From Stutzerimonas nitrititolerans (lineage in GTDB: Bacteria; Pseudomonadota; Gammaproteobacteria; Pseudomonadales; Pseudomonadaceae), in contig NZ_RFFL01000001.1 of assembly GCF_003696285.1 (NCBI RefSeq), positions 372,001 to 436,000 of the forward strand: a stretch of DNA of 64,000 nucleotides. Reading direction: 5' to 3'. The notes beneath the pieces are model-generated. The model was not told the DNA's origin, did not search any database, and saw only the letters and a list, made by a program, of their open reading frames with translations. The position numbers and the translations under genes were made by a program. Of the stretch, positions 30,411 through 38,916 are shown piece after piece. How positions within the stretch are numbered: the first letter of the stretch is position 1; each line of letters starts with the position of its first letter.

Positions 30411-31625
30411 TTGCGCGAAATCGTCCTGATCAATATCACCGGGGAAGACCGTCCCGGCCTGACGGCCGCCATCACCGGCGTGCTGGCGCAGGGCGGTGTG
30501 AGCATTCTCGACATCGGCCAGGCAGTGATCCACGACACCCTGTCGTTCGGCATCCTGGTGGAAATCCCCGACACCGAGCGCGCCTCGTCGGTACTCAAGG
30601 ACGTGCTGTTCATGGGGTACAAGCACGACCAGCAGGTGCGTTTCACGCCGGTCGCCGAAGCCGACTACCAGCAGTGGGTGGCCGGCCAGGGCAAGGCGCG
30701 GCACATCGTGACGCTGCTGACCCGCAAGGTCACCGCCGAACAGTTGCAGCGCGTGAGCTCCATCACCGCCAAGTACGGCCTGAACATCGACCACATCGAT
30801 CGCCTGTCCGGGCGCATGCCGCTGGACATGCCGGAAGAGCTGGGCAAGGGCTGCATCGAGTTTTCGGTGCGCGGCGAGCCGGCCGATACCGCGGCGCTGC
30901 GCGAGGAGTTTCTCAGCGTTGCCCAGGAGCTGAATGTCGACATCGCCTTCCAGCGCGACTCGGTGTTCCGCCGCAACCGGCGCCTGGCGGTGTTCGACAT
31001 GGACTCGACGCTTATTGAGGCGGAGGTCATCGACGAGCTGGCCAAGGCGGCGGGCGTGGGCGAGCAGGTTTCCGAGATCACCGAGCGTGCCATGCGTGGC
31101 GAGCTGGATTTCCGTGCCAGCTTCAAGGAGCGCCTGGCGCTGCTCAAGGGATTGCCGGAAAGCGTGTTGGCCGAGGTCGGCGCCAGCCTGCGACTGACCG
31201 AGGGGGCCGAGCTGCTGTTCGCCGAGCTCAAGCGCCTGGGCTACAAGACCGCGATTCTGTCGGGCGGCTTCAGTTATTTTGCGCGGCAGTTGCAAGATAA
31301 GCTGGGCATCGATTACGTCTTCGCCAATGAGCTCGAAATCGTCGATGGGCGGCTGACCGGCGTGGCGGTGGAGCCCATCGTCGACGCCCAGCGCAAGGCG
31401 GATCTGTTACGCGAACTGGCGCAGAAGGAAGGCCTGCGGCTGGAGCAGACCATCGCCGTCGGCGATGGTGCCAACGATCTGCCGATGCTCGGCCTGGCCG
31501 GCCTCGGCGTCGCCTTCCGCGCCAAGCCGCTGGTCAAGCAGTCGGCCAAACAGGCCATCTCCACCCTGGGTCTGGACGGGATTCTCTACCTGTTGGGGTT
31601 CCGCGACCGGGAAGGGACGGAGTAA
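30411..31625 (+). CDS. serB: Phosphoserine phosphatase with tandem ACT-like domains
   Basis: A 404-residue enzyme for the last step of serine biosynthesis. Two N-terminal ACT-type regulatory domains (about residues 1-170: REIVLINITGEDRPGLTAAI and ARHIVTLLTRKVTAEQL) precede a HAD phosphatase: nucleophile motif VFDMDSTLIEAEVIDEL, SGGFSYFA, and GDGANDLPML. The start is TTG at 30411, giving the conserved LREIVLINITG; the nearest upstream ATG (CCATGG at 30397) is out of frame. A -10-like TAGAAT at 30375-30380 precedes it. Confidence 0.96.
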   Translation: MREIVLINITGEDRPGLTAAITGVLAQGGVSILDIGQAVIHDTLSFGILVEIPDTERASSVLKDVLFMGYKHDQQVRFTPVAEADYQQWVAGQGKARHIVTLLTRKVTAEQLQRVSSITAKYGLNIDHIDRLSGRMPLDMPEELGKGCIEFSVRGEPADTAALREEFLSVAQELNVDIAFQRDSVFRRNRRLAVFDMDSTLIEAEVIDELAKAAGVGEQVSEITERAMRGELDFRASFKERLALLKGLPESVLAEVGASLRLTEGAELLFAELKRLGYKTAILSGGFSYFARQLQDKLGIDYVFANELEIVDGRLTGVAVEPIVDAQRKADLLRELAQKEGLRLEQTIAVGDGANDLPMLGLAGLGVAFRAKPLVKQSAKQAISTLGLDGILYLLGFRDREGTE

Positions 31626-31627
31626 AA

Positions 31628-31690
31628 CCGATAAAGGCGCTGTAGGCTCGACGCCATGCGGTGTCGTCCAGCCTTCAGCGCTTTTATCGG
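31628..31690 (+). terminator. Long hairpin after serB, repeat-derived
   Basis: Arms 31628-31642 (CCGATAAAGGCGCTG) and 31676-31690 pair at 14 of 15 positions, and the interior adds GGCT/AGCC pairing. It starts 2 bp after the serB stop, so it is a likely terminator. Its sequence from GTAAAACCGA to AGGCT resembles the elements at 44201-44298 and 50475-50567, so it seems to be a member of the same repeat family. Confidence 0.7.
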
Positions 31691-31704
31691 CTCCTCGTCA
31701 TTTA

Positions 31705-31845
31705 GCAGGCCGTTGAAAAACTACCTGCGTTGGCGAGACTGCGTTAAAAACAGCCTCAAAATGCTCATTTAGAACACTAAACTGCGCTTTTTCGGCCGTT
31801 TTTGCCTTGTCTTGCCTGCCTCGCCTACGCTTTTCAACGGCCTGT
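31705..31845. mobile_element. MITE with CAGGCCGTTGAAAA inverted ends
   Basis: A 141-bp element with 15-bp inverted ends matching at 14 positions: GCAGGCCGTTGAAAA at 31705-31719 and TTTTCAACGGCCTGT at 31831-31845. TA dinucleotides flank it (31703-31704 and 31846-31847). It encodes nothing. Its right end plus the TA forms the TAA stop of the neighbouring alcohol dehydrogenase gene. Confidence 0.8.
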
Positions 31846-32921
31846 TAGGGCTTGATCGCCACCTTCAACACGCCATCGCGCTGGTTGGCGAACAGGTCGT
31901 AGGCCTCGGTGATGGCGTCCAGCTTGTACTGGTGGGTGACCAGCGCGCCGAAGTCGACGCGGCCGGAGGCGACGACATTGAGCAGGCGCCGCATGCGTTC
32001 CTTGCCGCCGGGGCATAGCGAGGTGATGATCCTGTGATCGCCGAGGCCGGCATGCAGGGCGCCCAGCGGAATCTTCAGGTCCTGGGAGTAGACGCCCAGG
32101 CTCGACAGCGTGCCCCCGGGCTTGAGTACGCGCAGCGCCTGCTCGAAGGTGGTCTGGGTGCCCAGTGCCTCGATTGCCGCATCCACGCCGCGACCGCCGG
32201 TGATCTTGAGGATTTCCTCGACCACGTCCACATCGCGGAAATTCAGCGTCACGTCGGCCCCCATCTGCCGGGAGATAGCCAGGCGTTCCTCGACCCCGTC
32301 GACGACGATGATGCAGCTGGCGCCACGCAGCTTGGCACCAGCCGTCGCGCAGAGTCCGATCGGACCTTGGGCGAATATCGCGACGATGTCGCCGATCCTG
32401 ATGTCGGCTTTTTCCGCGCCGCCAAAACCGGTGGACATGATGTCGGGGCACATCAGCACCTGTTCGTCCGTCAGGCCGTGCGGTACCGGCGCCAGGTTCG
32501 CCTGGGCATCCGGTACCAGCACGTATTCGGCCTGGGTCCCGTCGATGGTATTGCCGAAGCGCCAGCCGCCCATCGGCTTGTAACCGTGGCAGCTGCAGGC
32601 GCCGCCATCCTGGGAGGCAACGCCGTCCTGGCAGGCGTAGGAGGTGAAGCTGGGACAGATGGCGCCGGCGATCACGCGCTGGCCTTCCTGGTAGCCCTGC
32701 ACGTTGCTGCCGAGCTTCTCGATGATGCCCACCGGTTCGTGACCGATGGTCAGGCCTGCCGCCACCGGGTACTCACCCTTGAGGATGTGCACGTCGGTGC
32801 CGCAGATGGTGGTCGTGGTGATGTGCAGCAGCGCGTCGTTGGGGCCGATCTCGGGGATGGGCTTGTCCTGTAGCTCGATTCTGCCGGGTTCGACGAACAC
32901 GGCGGCTTTCATCATGGCCAT
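31845..32921 (-). CDS. Zinc-dependent alcohol dehydrogenase family protein
   Basis: A 358-residue medium-chain dehydrogenase/reductase, probably NAD(P)-dependent. Catalytic zinc ligands fit ICGTDVHIL (Cys), GHEPVG (His/Glu) near residue 60; the nucleotide-binding part has VAIFAQGPIGLCATAGAKLRGA and VDG. Unusually it has a cysteine-bearing insert ACQDGVASQDGGACSCHGYKP where the structural-zinc loop is expected. The start at 32921 (MAMMKAAVF) follows GAGGAA at 7 bp; the frame continues 9 codons upstream. The stop codon is formed by the edge of a MITE, so the last residues (VAIKP) may be altered. Substrate unknown. Confidence 0.88.
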   Translation of the reverse strand: MAMMKAAVFVEPGRIELQDKPIPEIGPNDALLHITTTTICGTDVHILKGEYPVAAGLTIGHEPVGIIEKLGSNVQGYQEGQRVIAGAICPSFTSYACQDGVASQDGGACSCHGYKPMGGWRFGNTIDGTQAEYVLVPDAQANLAPVPHGLTDEQVLMCPDIMSTGFGGAEKADIRIGDIVAIFAQGPIGLCATAGAKLRGASCIIVVDGVEERLAISRQMGADVTLNFRDVDVVEEILKITGGRGVDAAIEALGTQTTFEQALRVLKPGGTLSSLGVYSQDLKIPLGALHAGLGDHRIITSLCPGGKERMRRLLNVVASGRVDFGALVTHQYKLDAITEAYDLFANQRDGVLKVAIKP

Positions 32922-33019
32922 GGGGATGTTCCTCGTGTGTCGGAACATCCACTCTAGACCCGTGGGGAAAGCCGGGGATGACGCCGGTCAATTCCTGAGC
33001 AGGTGTGCGGCGCCGGCGC

Positions 33020-35086
33020 TTACCCTTCGTCGGAAGAGAAGTCGTAGTCCATCGACTGGCTGGGCCCTTGCAGATACTGGCCCTGGATGTAGCCGACACC
33101 CGCCTGCCAGAGGGTGGCGAGCACGGTGGCGCTGTCGACGAACGGCACGATGCTGAGTTTGTTCTGCTCGTGCAGGCTGGCGAGCAGCTGCTTGAGAGCA
33201 TCCTGCTGCTCGGGGCGAGACAGGTCCTGAGTGTAGGAACCGTCGATCTTGATGAACTCGACGTTCAGGTGCCTGAGCGTGTTGAGTGGGTTCAGCGCGC
33301 AGCCGAACTGGCTCAGGGCGGTACGGCAGCCCAGCGCCTTGAGGCCCTGCATCAGCACTTTGGCCTGCTTCAAGTAGGCGACGGCGTCGCCTTCGTTGAG
33401 CTGGAACACCAGGGCATCGGGCGGCAGGCGCGACGCTTTCAGGGCGACGCCGAGCCAGGGCAGCAGCCCGGCATCCTGCAGGCTGGCGCTCGACAGATGC
33501 AGGAACAGATGAGTGCCATGGCCCTTGCTGCGGTGCTCGGCCAGCAATTTGATGGAGTTGAGCAGGACCCATCGGTCGATCCTGGTGGCGAGGCCGGCCT
33601 GCTTGGCGACCTCGAGGAACTCGCCGGGCGGTACCTCCACGCCCTGTGGGTCGACCAGGCGCAGCAGCACCTCGTAGTGCTCCTGACTGTCGCCGCGCAG
33701 GCTGATGATCGGCTGGAACAGCAGGCGGAAACTGTTCTGCTCCAGCGCCTGCTGCAGCATGGCCAGCACGTCGCCACGGCTGGCCGCGGCGGCCAGTTCG
33801 TCGGCCGGGTTGTAGATGTTCAGCCCGTTGCCGTCGGCGATGTCCTCGGCGCAGCGGTGGGCGCGGTCGATGACGTCGCGGGCCTTGGCCGTCTGCTCGT
33901 CGAGTGCGGCGACGCCGATGCTCAGGGTGGTCTGCACGGTGCGCCCGGCGATCTCGAACAGATGCCCTTCGACCTTGTGCAGCAGGTCCTTGAGCTGCTG
34001 CTCGCATTGCTGCGCTGTCACGTCGCTCAGCAAGGCGGCGAAGGCGTCGTCGCCGAAGCGCGCCAGCTGGGCCGTCGCCGGGAAATGCCCGCGCAGCAGG
34101 TTGGCCAGTTCGGCCAGCAGGCGATCGGAATCGCCGAGGCCGAGGTCGGCCTGCAGGCTGGCGAAACGGTCTACGCGGATGTAGGCCAGGCTGGCGCCCT
34201 GTCCGGCATTGACCGCACGCTCGACCGCGGCATCAAGCAGTTCCAGGAAATGATTGCGGTTGTGCAGGCCGGTGACCGTGTCCTGGCTGCTGATTTCGCG
34301 CAGCTTCTCCAGTTCGGCGTTGTCGCTCTCGGCGCGGATCACCACCTGTATGCAGGGCTCGCCGTCGTAGCTGGCGGGCGAGAAGTTCATCCGCGCCTTG
34401 AAGCTGCTGCCGTCGGTGCGAACGCCGCTGCAGACCAGCTCCGAAGTGCCCTGCAGGGTCTGGTAGTTCTTCAGGAAACCCTTGAAATTGCCCTGGTCGC
34501 AGGAGGCGATCAGGTCGATCATCGGCATGCCTTCCAGCTCGTCGACATCCTCGTAGCCGAACAGCTCGAGGTAGGCGCGGTTGGCGTAGATATGCATGCC
34601 GTCATGCACGTAGGCGATGGCATCCACCGAGCTTTCCAGGAGCAGGTGGCAACGCTTTTCGGCTTCACGCAGCGCCACCTCGGCGGAGCGCCGTGCGCGA
34701 CGCTCTTCCAGGTTCGCCAGCTCCCGGTTGGCCACCAGGATCAGCCACTCGTCCTCGCCCTGCGGCAAGGCACCCTGGGCGCCCAGCGCCAGGGCTTCGG
34801 TGATGGCGTCGACATCGTTGCCGGCGATCAGCTGGATGACCGGGATGTCCTTGGCCTGACGCCGAATCGCGCCGATGGCTTCGCTGGGGTCGAGGTTCTC
34901 GCTGCTGGGCGCGCTGATCAGCAGGTCCCAGGTCTGCAGCAGCGCATCGGTCAGATCCTCGCTGGACGTGATCCGGTGTACGCGCGTGGCTTGTCCGGCG
35001 TTGCGAAACAAGCTGACCAAACGCTCGGCTTCGTTCTGCGAGTCTTCAAGAATGAGCAGACGTATGGTTTTTCTTTGGACGGCCAT
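33020..35086 (-). CDS. fimX: FimX-like c-di-GMP receptor (REC-PAS-GGDEF-EAL)
   Basis: A 688-residue protein matching P. aeruginosa FimX, which governs type IV pilus assembly and twitching at the pole. Order: REC-like domain (about 1-125, LLILEDSQNEAERLVSLF), PAS (about 145-255), degenerate GGDEF (about 265-425; FGDDAF replaces GGDEF), EAL domain (about 430-688) with YEVLLRLVD, i.e. EVL instead of EAL. These changes predict c-di-GMP binding without turnover, as known for FimX. Lies 64 bp downstream of a PilZ-like gene on the same strand. Confidence 0.93.
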   Translation of the reverse strand: MAVQRKTIRLLILEDSQNEAERLVSLFRNAGQATRVHRITSSEDLTDALLQTWDLLISAPSSENLDPSEAIGAIRRQAKDIPVIQLIAGNDVDAITEALALGAQGALPQGEDEWLILVANRELANLEERRARRSAEVALREAEKRCHLLLESSVDAIAYVHDGMHIYANRAYLELFGYEDVDELEGMPMIDLIASCDQGNFKGFLKNYQTLQGTSELVCSGVRTDGSSFKARMNFSPASYDGEPCIQVVIRAESDNAELEKLREISSQDTVTGLHNRNHFLELLDAAVERAVNAGQGASLAYIRVDRFASLQADLGLGDSDRLLAELANLLRGHFPATAQLARFGDDAFAALLSDVTAQQCEQQLKDLLHKVEGHLFEIAGRTVQTTLSIGVAALDEQTAKARDVIDRAHRCAEDIADGNGLNIYNPADELAAAASRGDVLAMLQQALEQNSFRLLFQPIISLRGDSQEHYEVLLRLVDPQGVEVPPGEFLEVAKQAGLATRIDRWVLLNSIKLLAEHRSKGHGTHLFLHLSSASLQDAGLLPWLGVALKASRLPPDALVFQLNEGDAVAYLKQAKVLMQGLKALGCRTALSQFGCALNPLNTLRHLNVEFIKIDGSYTQDLSRPEQQDALKQLLASLHEQNKLSIVPFVDSATVLATLWQAGVGYIQGQYLQGPSQSMDYDFSSDEG

Positions 35087-35150
35087 GGCAGCAGCTTTGG
35101 AACGCGCCCCAGAGGGGAGCGAAGGCTAGAAAAAGAGGAGAGCCCGCAAT

Positions 35151-36968
35151 CTACAGCGACTTCCAGAGGGAGTCAAAATCTTCGGCCCCGCCCACCGTCC
35201 GGTATTGTTGCGCTGTGATAGAGGTCTCCTGGACGGCCTCTGGCTGCCCGACCAGGCGGTATTCGAACTGGTTGTAGTTGCCGATGCTGGCCTGGCGTCG
35301 ATGCAGGAGCGCGCGGTGTTCCTCGCCGTTCTGATTGATCTGCACCTTGTGTCCTTCCTGGAAGGGCAGTCCCGGTGCGATGAGCGTGGCGGGACGGGAA
35401 ATGGCGCTGATTTCGGGTAGCAGCAAGGCGCGCAGGTACTCGCTGCCCTGCGTCTGCTTGCGCAGCAGGCGCAGGCCGCAGGGCTGGGCATTGGGCGCGA
35501 TCAGCTCGACACCCATCTGTGGGGCGCCGCCGCGTACCTGGCGAATCCAGCGCACCACCGCGACGCTCCAGTCCTGCCGGTCGCCTTCCTGCAGGCCGAG
35601 CAGCTCGCCGGCCTGCAGCTGTCCCGGCATGTCCGGGGGGCAGGCCAGGCAGAAACCGCCCGGGCTGTGGTTGATCAGTTCCGCCTCATGGGTCGGGAAA
35701 GCGGGCTCGGCATCGCCTGGCGCAGGCTCCTGTGACCGTGAGCGGACGAACTCGATCTTGTCGCTGGGCAGCGGGCCGTCATCGGACAGGGTCTGGGCGT
35801 CGAACGCCGTGGCCCAGACGTCCGGGGCGGCATTGTTGAGCTTGAACACGGCGCTGGTCGGCGTTCCCGGCAGTTGCAGCAGCTCGTTGAACGGGCGCTG
35901 GCCGGCCAGGTAGTAATGCAGCGCGGTCATGCCGACGCACAGTCGCAGGCGGCCCTGGGCGGGCAGGCGCTGGAAGCTGCGTTCGGAAATGCCGCCCCAG
36001 GCCATGTCGAGATGGCGCAGCAGGTCGCGGCTCAGCTGGTCGGCGCCAGGCAGAGGCGTCGGGCCGGGCGTCTCCGCTGTGCGCAGCAGATGTTCGCTGA
36101 TGGCCGATGACAGGAAACGCGTGTCGATCCCCAGCAGCGGTCGTTGATTCTTCTGTTGCAGCAACGTCCGGTAGCGTGGCGGCCCGTCGATCTGTGGCGC
36201 GACGGCGAACAGCGAGGCCGAATCGCTCGGCACCTGCACGCTGACCAGCGAAACCCAGCCTTCCAGGGCTCCGGCCAGTTGCCCGATGTGTTGCTGGCGC
36301 AGCTGGTTGCTGCGGGCACAACCGAGCATCAGCGCGGCCAGGTAGCTCTGCTCGACGCTCAGGCCGGGTGCATGGCGGGCCAGCTCGTCGCGCACCAGCG
36401 TGCGCTGCAGGGCGCGCTCGGCGGCGATGCTGTAGAGCTGGTGCAGCTCCAGCCAGAGCCCCTCGGGCGTCGGGCTGTACAGTTGGCAGGCACGCACCAG
36501 CATCGCGCGCAGGCTCTGGATCGACCGCTGCAGGGCGACGGTGAGCAGTTGCGGAGGGTCGTCGGAGTGCTGCGCAACCAGCTGCACGACGATCAGTTTG
36601 TAGCCCATCGCCAGATGGTTCTGCAGCGCCTGGCAAAGCGCCAGGGTCTTGCGGGGCCGCTCGCTGAGCACGATGGGCTGGTTGAGAAAGTGGCGCTCCA
36701 GCTGCCCGCAGACGAAGTCGATCTCCGGGCGCAGTTTCTCCAGCAGATGCACGCGTTTTCGCGCATCGATGCTCAGGCGATTGAGCTCGATCATCGCCTG
36801 GTAGAGACGCCGCGCCGTCTCGCCGAGATTGGCCTTGGGCAGCGCGGCGAGCCAGCGTTCGAGGTCGCGAACGTTGGGCTCGCAGAACGACAGCGTTTGG
36901 CAATCCGGTGTGGGCACACGCAACAGCAGCGGTTGGCTGAGACTTTCCAACAGGTAACTCCGCGACAT
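35151..36968 (-). CDS. Large protein with degenerate PilZ-like C-terminal domain
   Basis: A 605-residue cytoplasmic protein with no signal or membrane segment. The first 400 residues are helical and of unknown fold (QTLSFCEPNVRDLERWLAALP; leucine-rich). Around residues 420-520 a PilZ-like stretch appears: ELINHSPGGFCL stands where D/NxSxxG is expected, followed by VAVVRWIRQVRGGAPQMGVEL. The RxxxR part is not clear, so c-di-GMP binding is doubtful. Same position as P. aeruginosa PA4958 (from memory), directly upstream of fimX, suggesting joint expression. A palindromic site lies upstream. Confidence 0.75.
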   Translation of the reverse strand: MSRSYLLESLSQPLLLRVPTPDCQTLSFCEPNVRDLERWLAALPKANLGETARRLYQAMIELNRLSIDARKRVHLLEKLRPEIDFVCGQLERHFLNQPIVLSERPRKTLALCQALQNHLAMGYKLIVVQLVAQHSDDPPQLLTVALQRSIQSLRAMLVRACQLYSPTPEGLWLELHQLYSIAAERALQRTLVRDELARHAPGLSVEQSYLAALMLGCARSNQLRQQHIGQLAGALEGWVSLVSVQVPSDSASLFAVAPQIDGPPRYRTLLQQKNQRPLLGIDTRFLSSAISEHLLRTAETPGPTPLPGADQLSRDLLRHLDMAWGGISERSFQRLPAQGRLRLCVGMTALHYYLAGQRPFNELLQLPGTPTSAVFKLNNAAPDVWATAFDAQTLSDDGPLPSDKIEFVRSRSQEPAPGDAEPAFPTHEAELINHSPGGFCLACPPDMPGQLQAGELLGLQEGDRQDWSVAVVRWIRQVRGGAPQMGVELIAPNAQPCGLRLLRKQTQGSEYLRALLLPEISAISRPATLIAPGLPFQEGHKVQINQNGEEHRALLHRRQASIGNYNQFEYRLVGQPEAVQETSITAQQYRTVGGAEDFDSLWKSL

Positions 36969-37024
36969 GACGTCAGCGCCTCGGTCCGCTGGGGCCTCGG
37001 CAGGCTGTATCGATAGTCGTCATC

Positions 37025-37057
37025 ATGATGGCACTATGAAATCACTGTTGCCATCAT
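37025..37057. promoter_or_regulatory. Inverted repeat upstream of the PilZ-like gene, candidate operator
   Basis: ATGATGGCA at 37025-37033 and TGCCATCAT at 37049-37057 are a perfect 9-bp inverted pair with a 15-bp AT-rich spacer, 57 bp upstream of the PilZ-like ATG. The low-GC spacer and the symmetry resemble a regulator-binding site more than a terminator. Confidence 0.4.
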
Positions 37058-37155
37058 AGCCGACTGACGCGAAGCAGCAATGCGTGGGGGACAGTCGGTC
37101 GCAGAAGGGCGCTGCCCGGAAGGGTACCGGCAGCGCATTTTGGCGGGGTGAGGCC

Positions 37156-38046
37156 TTACTCGTCGGGCGTCGCCGTGGCCTGCAGCGGTGCGTAGACCTG
37201 GCCCAGGCTCTCGCCCATGCAGACTGGGCTCAGCGCCTTGAGCTGCTCTGCCCAGCGTACCTGCTCGGGGCCGAACAGCAGGATCACCGTCGAACCCAGC
37301 TTGAAGCGGCCCATCTCGGCACCCTTTTCCAGATGGATGGGCGCACGCGCGGCCTCGTCGTAGCGCAGGGTCTTCAGGGCACGCTTGGGCGGTGTGACCA
37401 GCCCGGCCCAGACGGTTTCGATGCTGGCGACGATCATCGCGCCCACCAGCACCATGGCCATCGGCCCGCGTTCGGTGTCGAACAGACAGACCACGCGCTC
37501 GTTGCGGGCGAAGAGTTCCGGTACGCCCTCGGCGGTCACGGTGTTCACCGAGAAGATCCGCCCAGGCACGTAGACCATTTCACGCAGGGTGCCGGCCAGC
37601 GGCATGTGCACGCGGTGATAGTCCTTGGGCGACAGGTAGACGGTGGCGAAATCGCCGCCCATGAAGGGCGCCGCGCGTTCGTGGTCGCCGCCGAGCAGCT
37701 CCATCACGCTGTAGCTGTGGCCTTTGGCCTGGAAGATGCGGCCCTGTTCGATCCGGCCCAGTTGGCTGATGGCGCCGTCGCAGGGGTTGAGGATGGCGCC
37801 GGGGGTGGGGTCCAGCGGCCGCGCGCCTTCCTTCAGCGCACGGGTGAAGAAAGCATTGAAGTGTTCGTAGTCGGTGGGTTCCTCGATCCGCGCTTCGCGC
37901 ATGTCGACACCGAAATGCCGTACGAACCACTTGATGAAGGTGTTCTTCACCCAGGGCAACCGGCATTCGGCCAGGCAGCCGGCCAGGCGCGAGATCAGGT
38001 GGTGCGGAAGCAGGTACTGGCTGAGAACGAACAAGCGATCTTTCAT
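37156..38046 (-). CDS. psd: Phosphatidylserine decarboxylase proenzyme
   Basis: A 296-residue membrane-associated enzyme making phosphatidylethanolamine from phosphatidylserine. Marks: [10 protein letters not shown], the substrate/active region [11 protein letters not shown]-type segment ([12 protein letters not shown]), and the self-cleavage motif LGST near residue 255, where the serine becomes the pyruvoyl group. The start at 38046 gives [20 protein letters not shown], the canonical beginning; the open frame continues upstream into the rhodanese gene. It lies 11 bp after that gene and they are probably cotranscribed. Confidence 0.96.
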   Translation of the reverse strand: MKDRLFVLSQYLLPHHLISRLAGCLAECRLPWVKNTFIKWFVRHFGVDMREARIEEPTDYEHFNAFFTRALKEGARPLDPTPGAILNPCDGAISQLGRIEQGRIFQAKGHSYSVMELLGGDHERAAPFMGGDFATVYLSPKDYHRVHMPLAGTLREMVYVPGRIFSVNTVTAEGVPELFARNERVVCLFDTERGPMAMVLVGAMIVASIETVWAGLVTPPKRALKTLRYDEAARAPIHLEKGAEMGRFKLGSTVILLFGPEQVRWAEQLKALSPVCMGESLGQVYAPLQATATPDE

Positions 38047-38057
38047 GGATGAACCTT

Positions 38058-38873
38058 TCATTGCTGGATCGGCGTATCGGGCAGGTTGCCCCATTCGCCC
38101 CAGGAGCCGGCATAGCCTTTGACGCGCGGATAGCCCAGGGCCTTGGCCAGCAGGTAGGTGAAGCCGGAGCGGTGATGCGTCTGGCAGTGAGTGATGATTT
38201 CCTTGTCGGCGCTGATGCCGAGTGCCTGCAGCCGCTCGGCGATGTCTTCGCGGATGCGCAGGGCGCGCTGCGGATCCATCGCCGCGGTCCATTCGAAGTT
38301 GATCGCGCCGGGCATGTGTCCGGCACGCGCGGCCAGGGCTTTCTCGCCACGGTATTCGGCGGGTGTGCGGGCATCCCAGATGGCCAGGTCCGCGGCGCCG
38401 AGGCGGCTTTCGATGTAGTCGCGGGTCGCGGTGGGCTCATCATGCAGCTCGAGCGCGACGGGCCCGCCGACGCTTTCCGGTCGCGCTTGCGACAGCGGCC
38501 GCTGTTCGGCCAGCCAGGCGTGCAGGCCGCCGTTGAGGTAGTGGTAATGCGGGTGGCCGATCACATCCAGCAGCCAGATGAAGCGTCCCGCCCAGCCGCC
38601 GCCTTCGTCGTCGTACACCACGTAGACCGCCTCGGGGCGGTGGCCGAGTGCACCGAAGAGGGCTTCCAGCTGCGCCTTGTCGGGCAGAAGGCCGGGCGCC
38701 GGCGACTGTCCCTTCTGGGTCTGCCTGGGGTCGACGAAGCGTGCGCCGGGCAAGTGGCCTTCGGCGTAACGCTGAGCGCTGGTCAGGTCGACGAGTATCA
38801 GTTCCGGCGCATCGAGGCGGTCAGCCAGATCGGCAGGCTCGATCACCAGCGGCAGGTCGGAGAAGGCGGACAT
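38058..38873 (-). CDS. rhdA: Thiosulfate sulfurtransferase (rhodanese), tandem domain
   Basis: A 271-residue two-domain rhodanese. The N-terminal domain (about 1-140) is non-catalytic; the C-terminal domain (about 150-271) carries the active loop HCQTHHRSG with the catalytic cysteine, the same loop as Azotobacter vinelandii RhdA. The start at 38873 gives [20 protein letters not shown]; the open frame upstream has no support. It lies 43 bp after the HDOD gene and 11 bp before psd, an order also found in P. aeruginosa. Confidence 0.93.
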   Translation of the reverse strand: MSAFSDLPLVIEPADLADRLDAPELILVDLTSAQRYAEGHLPGARFVDPRQTQKGQSPAPGLLPDKAQLEALFGALGHRPEAVYVVYDDEGGGWAGRFIWLLDVIGHPHYHYLNGGLHAWLAEQRPLSQARPESVGGPVALELHDEPTATRDYIESRLGAADLAIWDARTPAEYRGEKALAARAGHMPGAINFEWTAAMDPQRALRIREDIAERLQALGISADKEIITHCQTHHRSGFTYLLAKALGYPRVKGYAGSWGEWGNLPDTPIQQ

Positions 38874-38916
38874 GGTGGTCTCGGCAACGTTCAAAAGGCG
38901 GAGTCTAGCGAAAAAC

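Noticed and set aside
37109-37136. GCGCTGCC/GGCAGCGC hairpin after psd as an intrinsic terminator
   Set aside because: The stem is only 8 bp and the T-rich tail (ATTTTGG) lies on the plus strand, the wrong side for the minus-strand psd gene.
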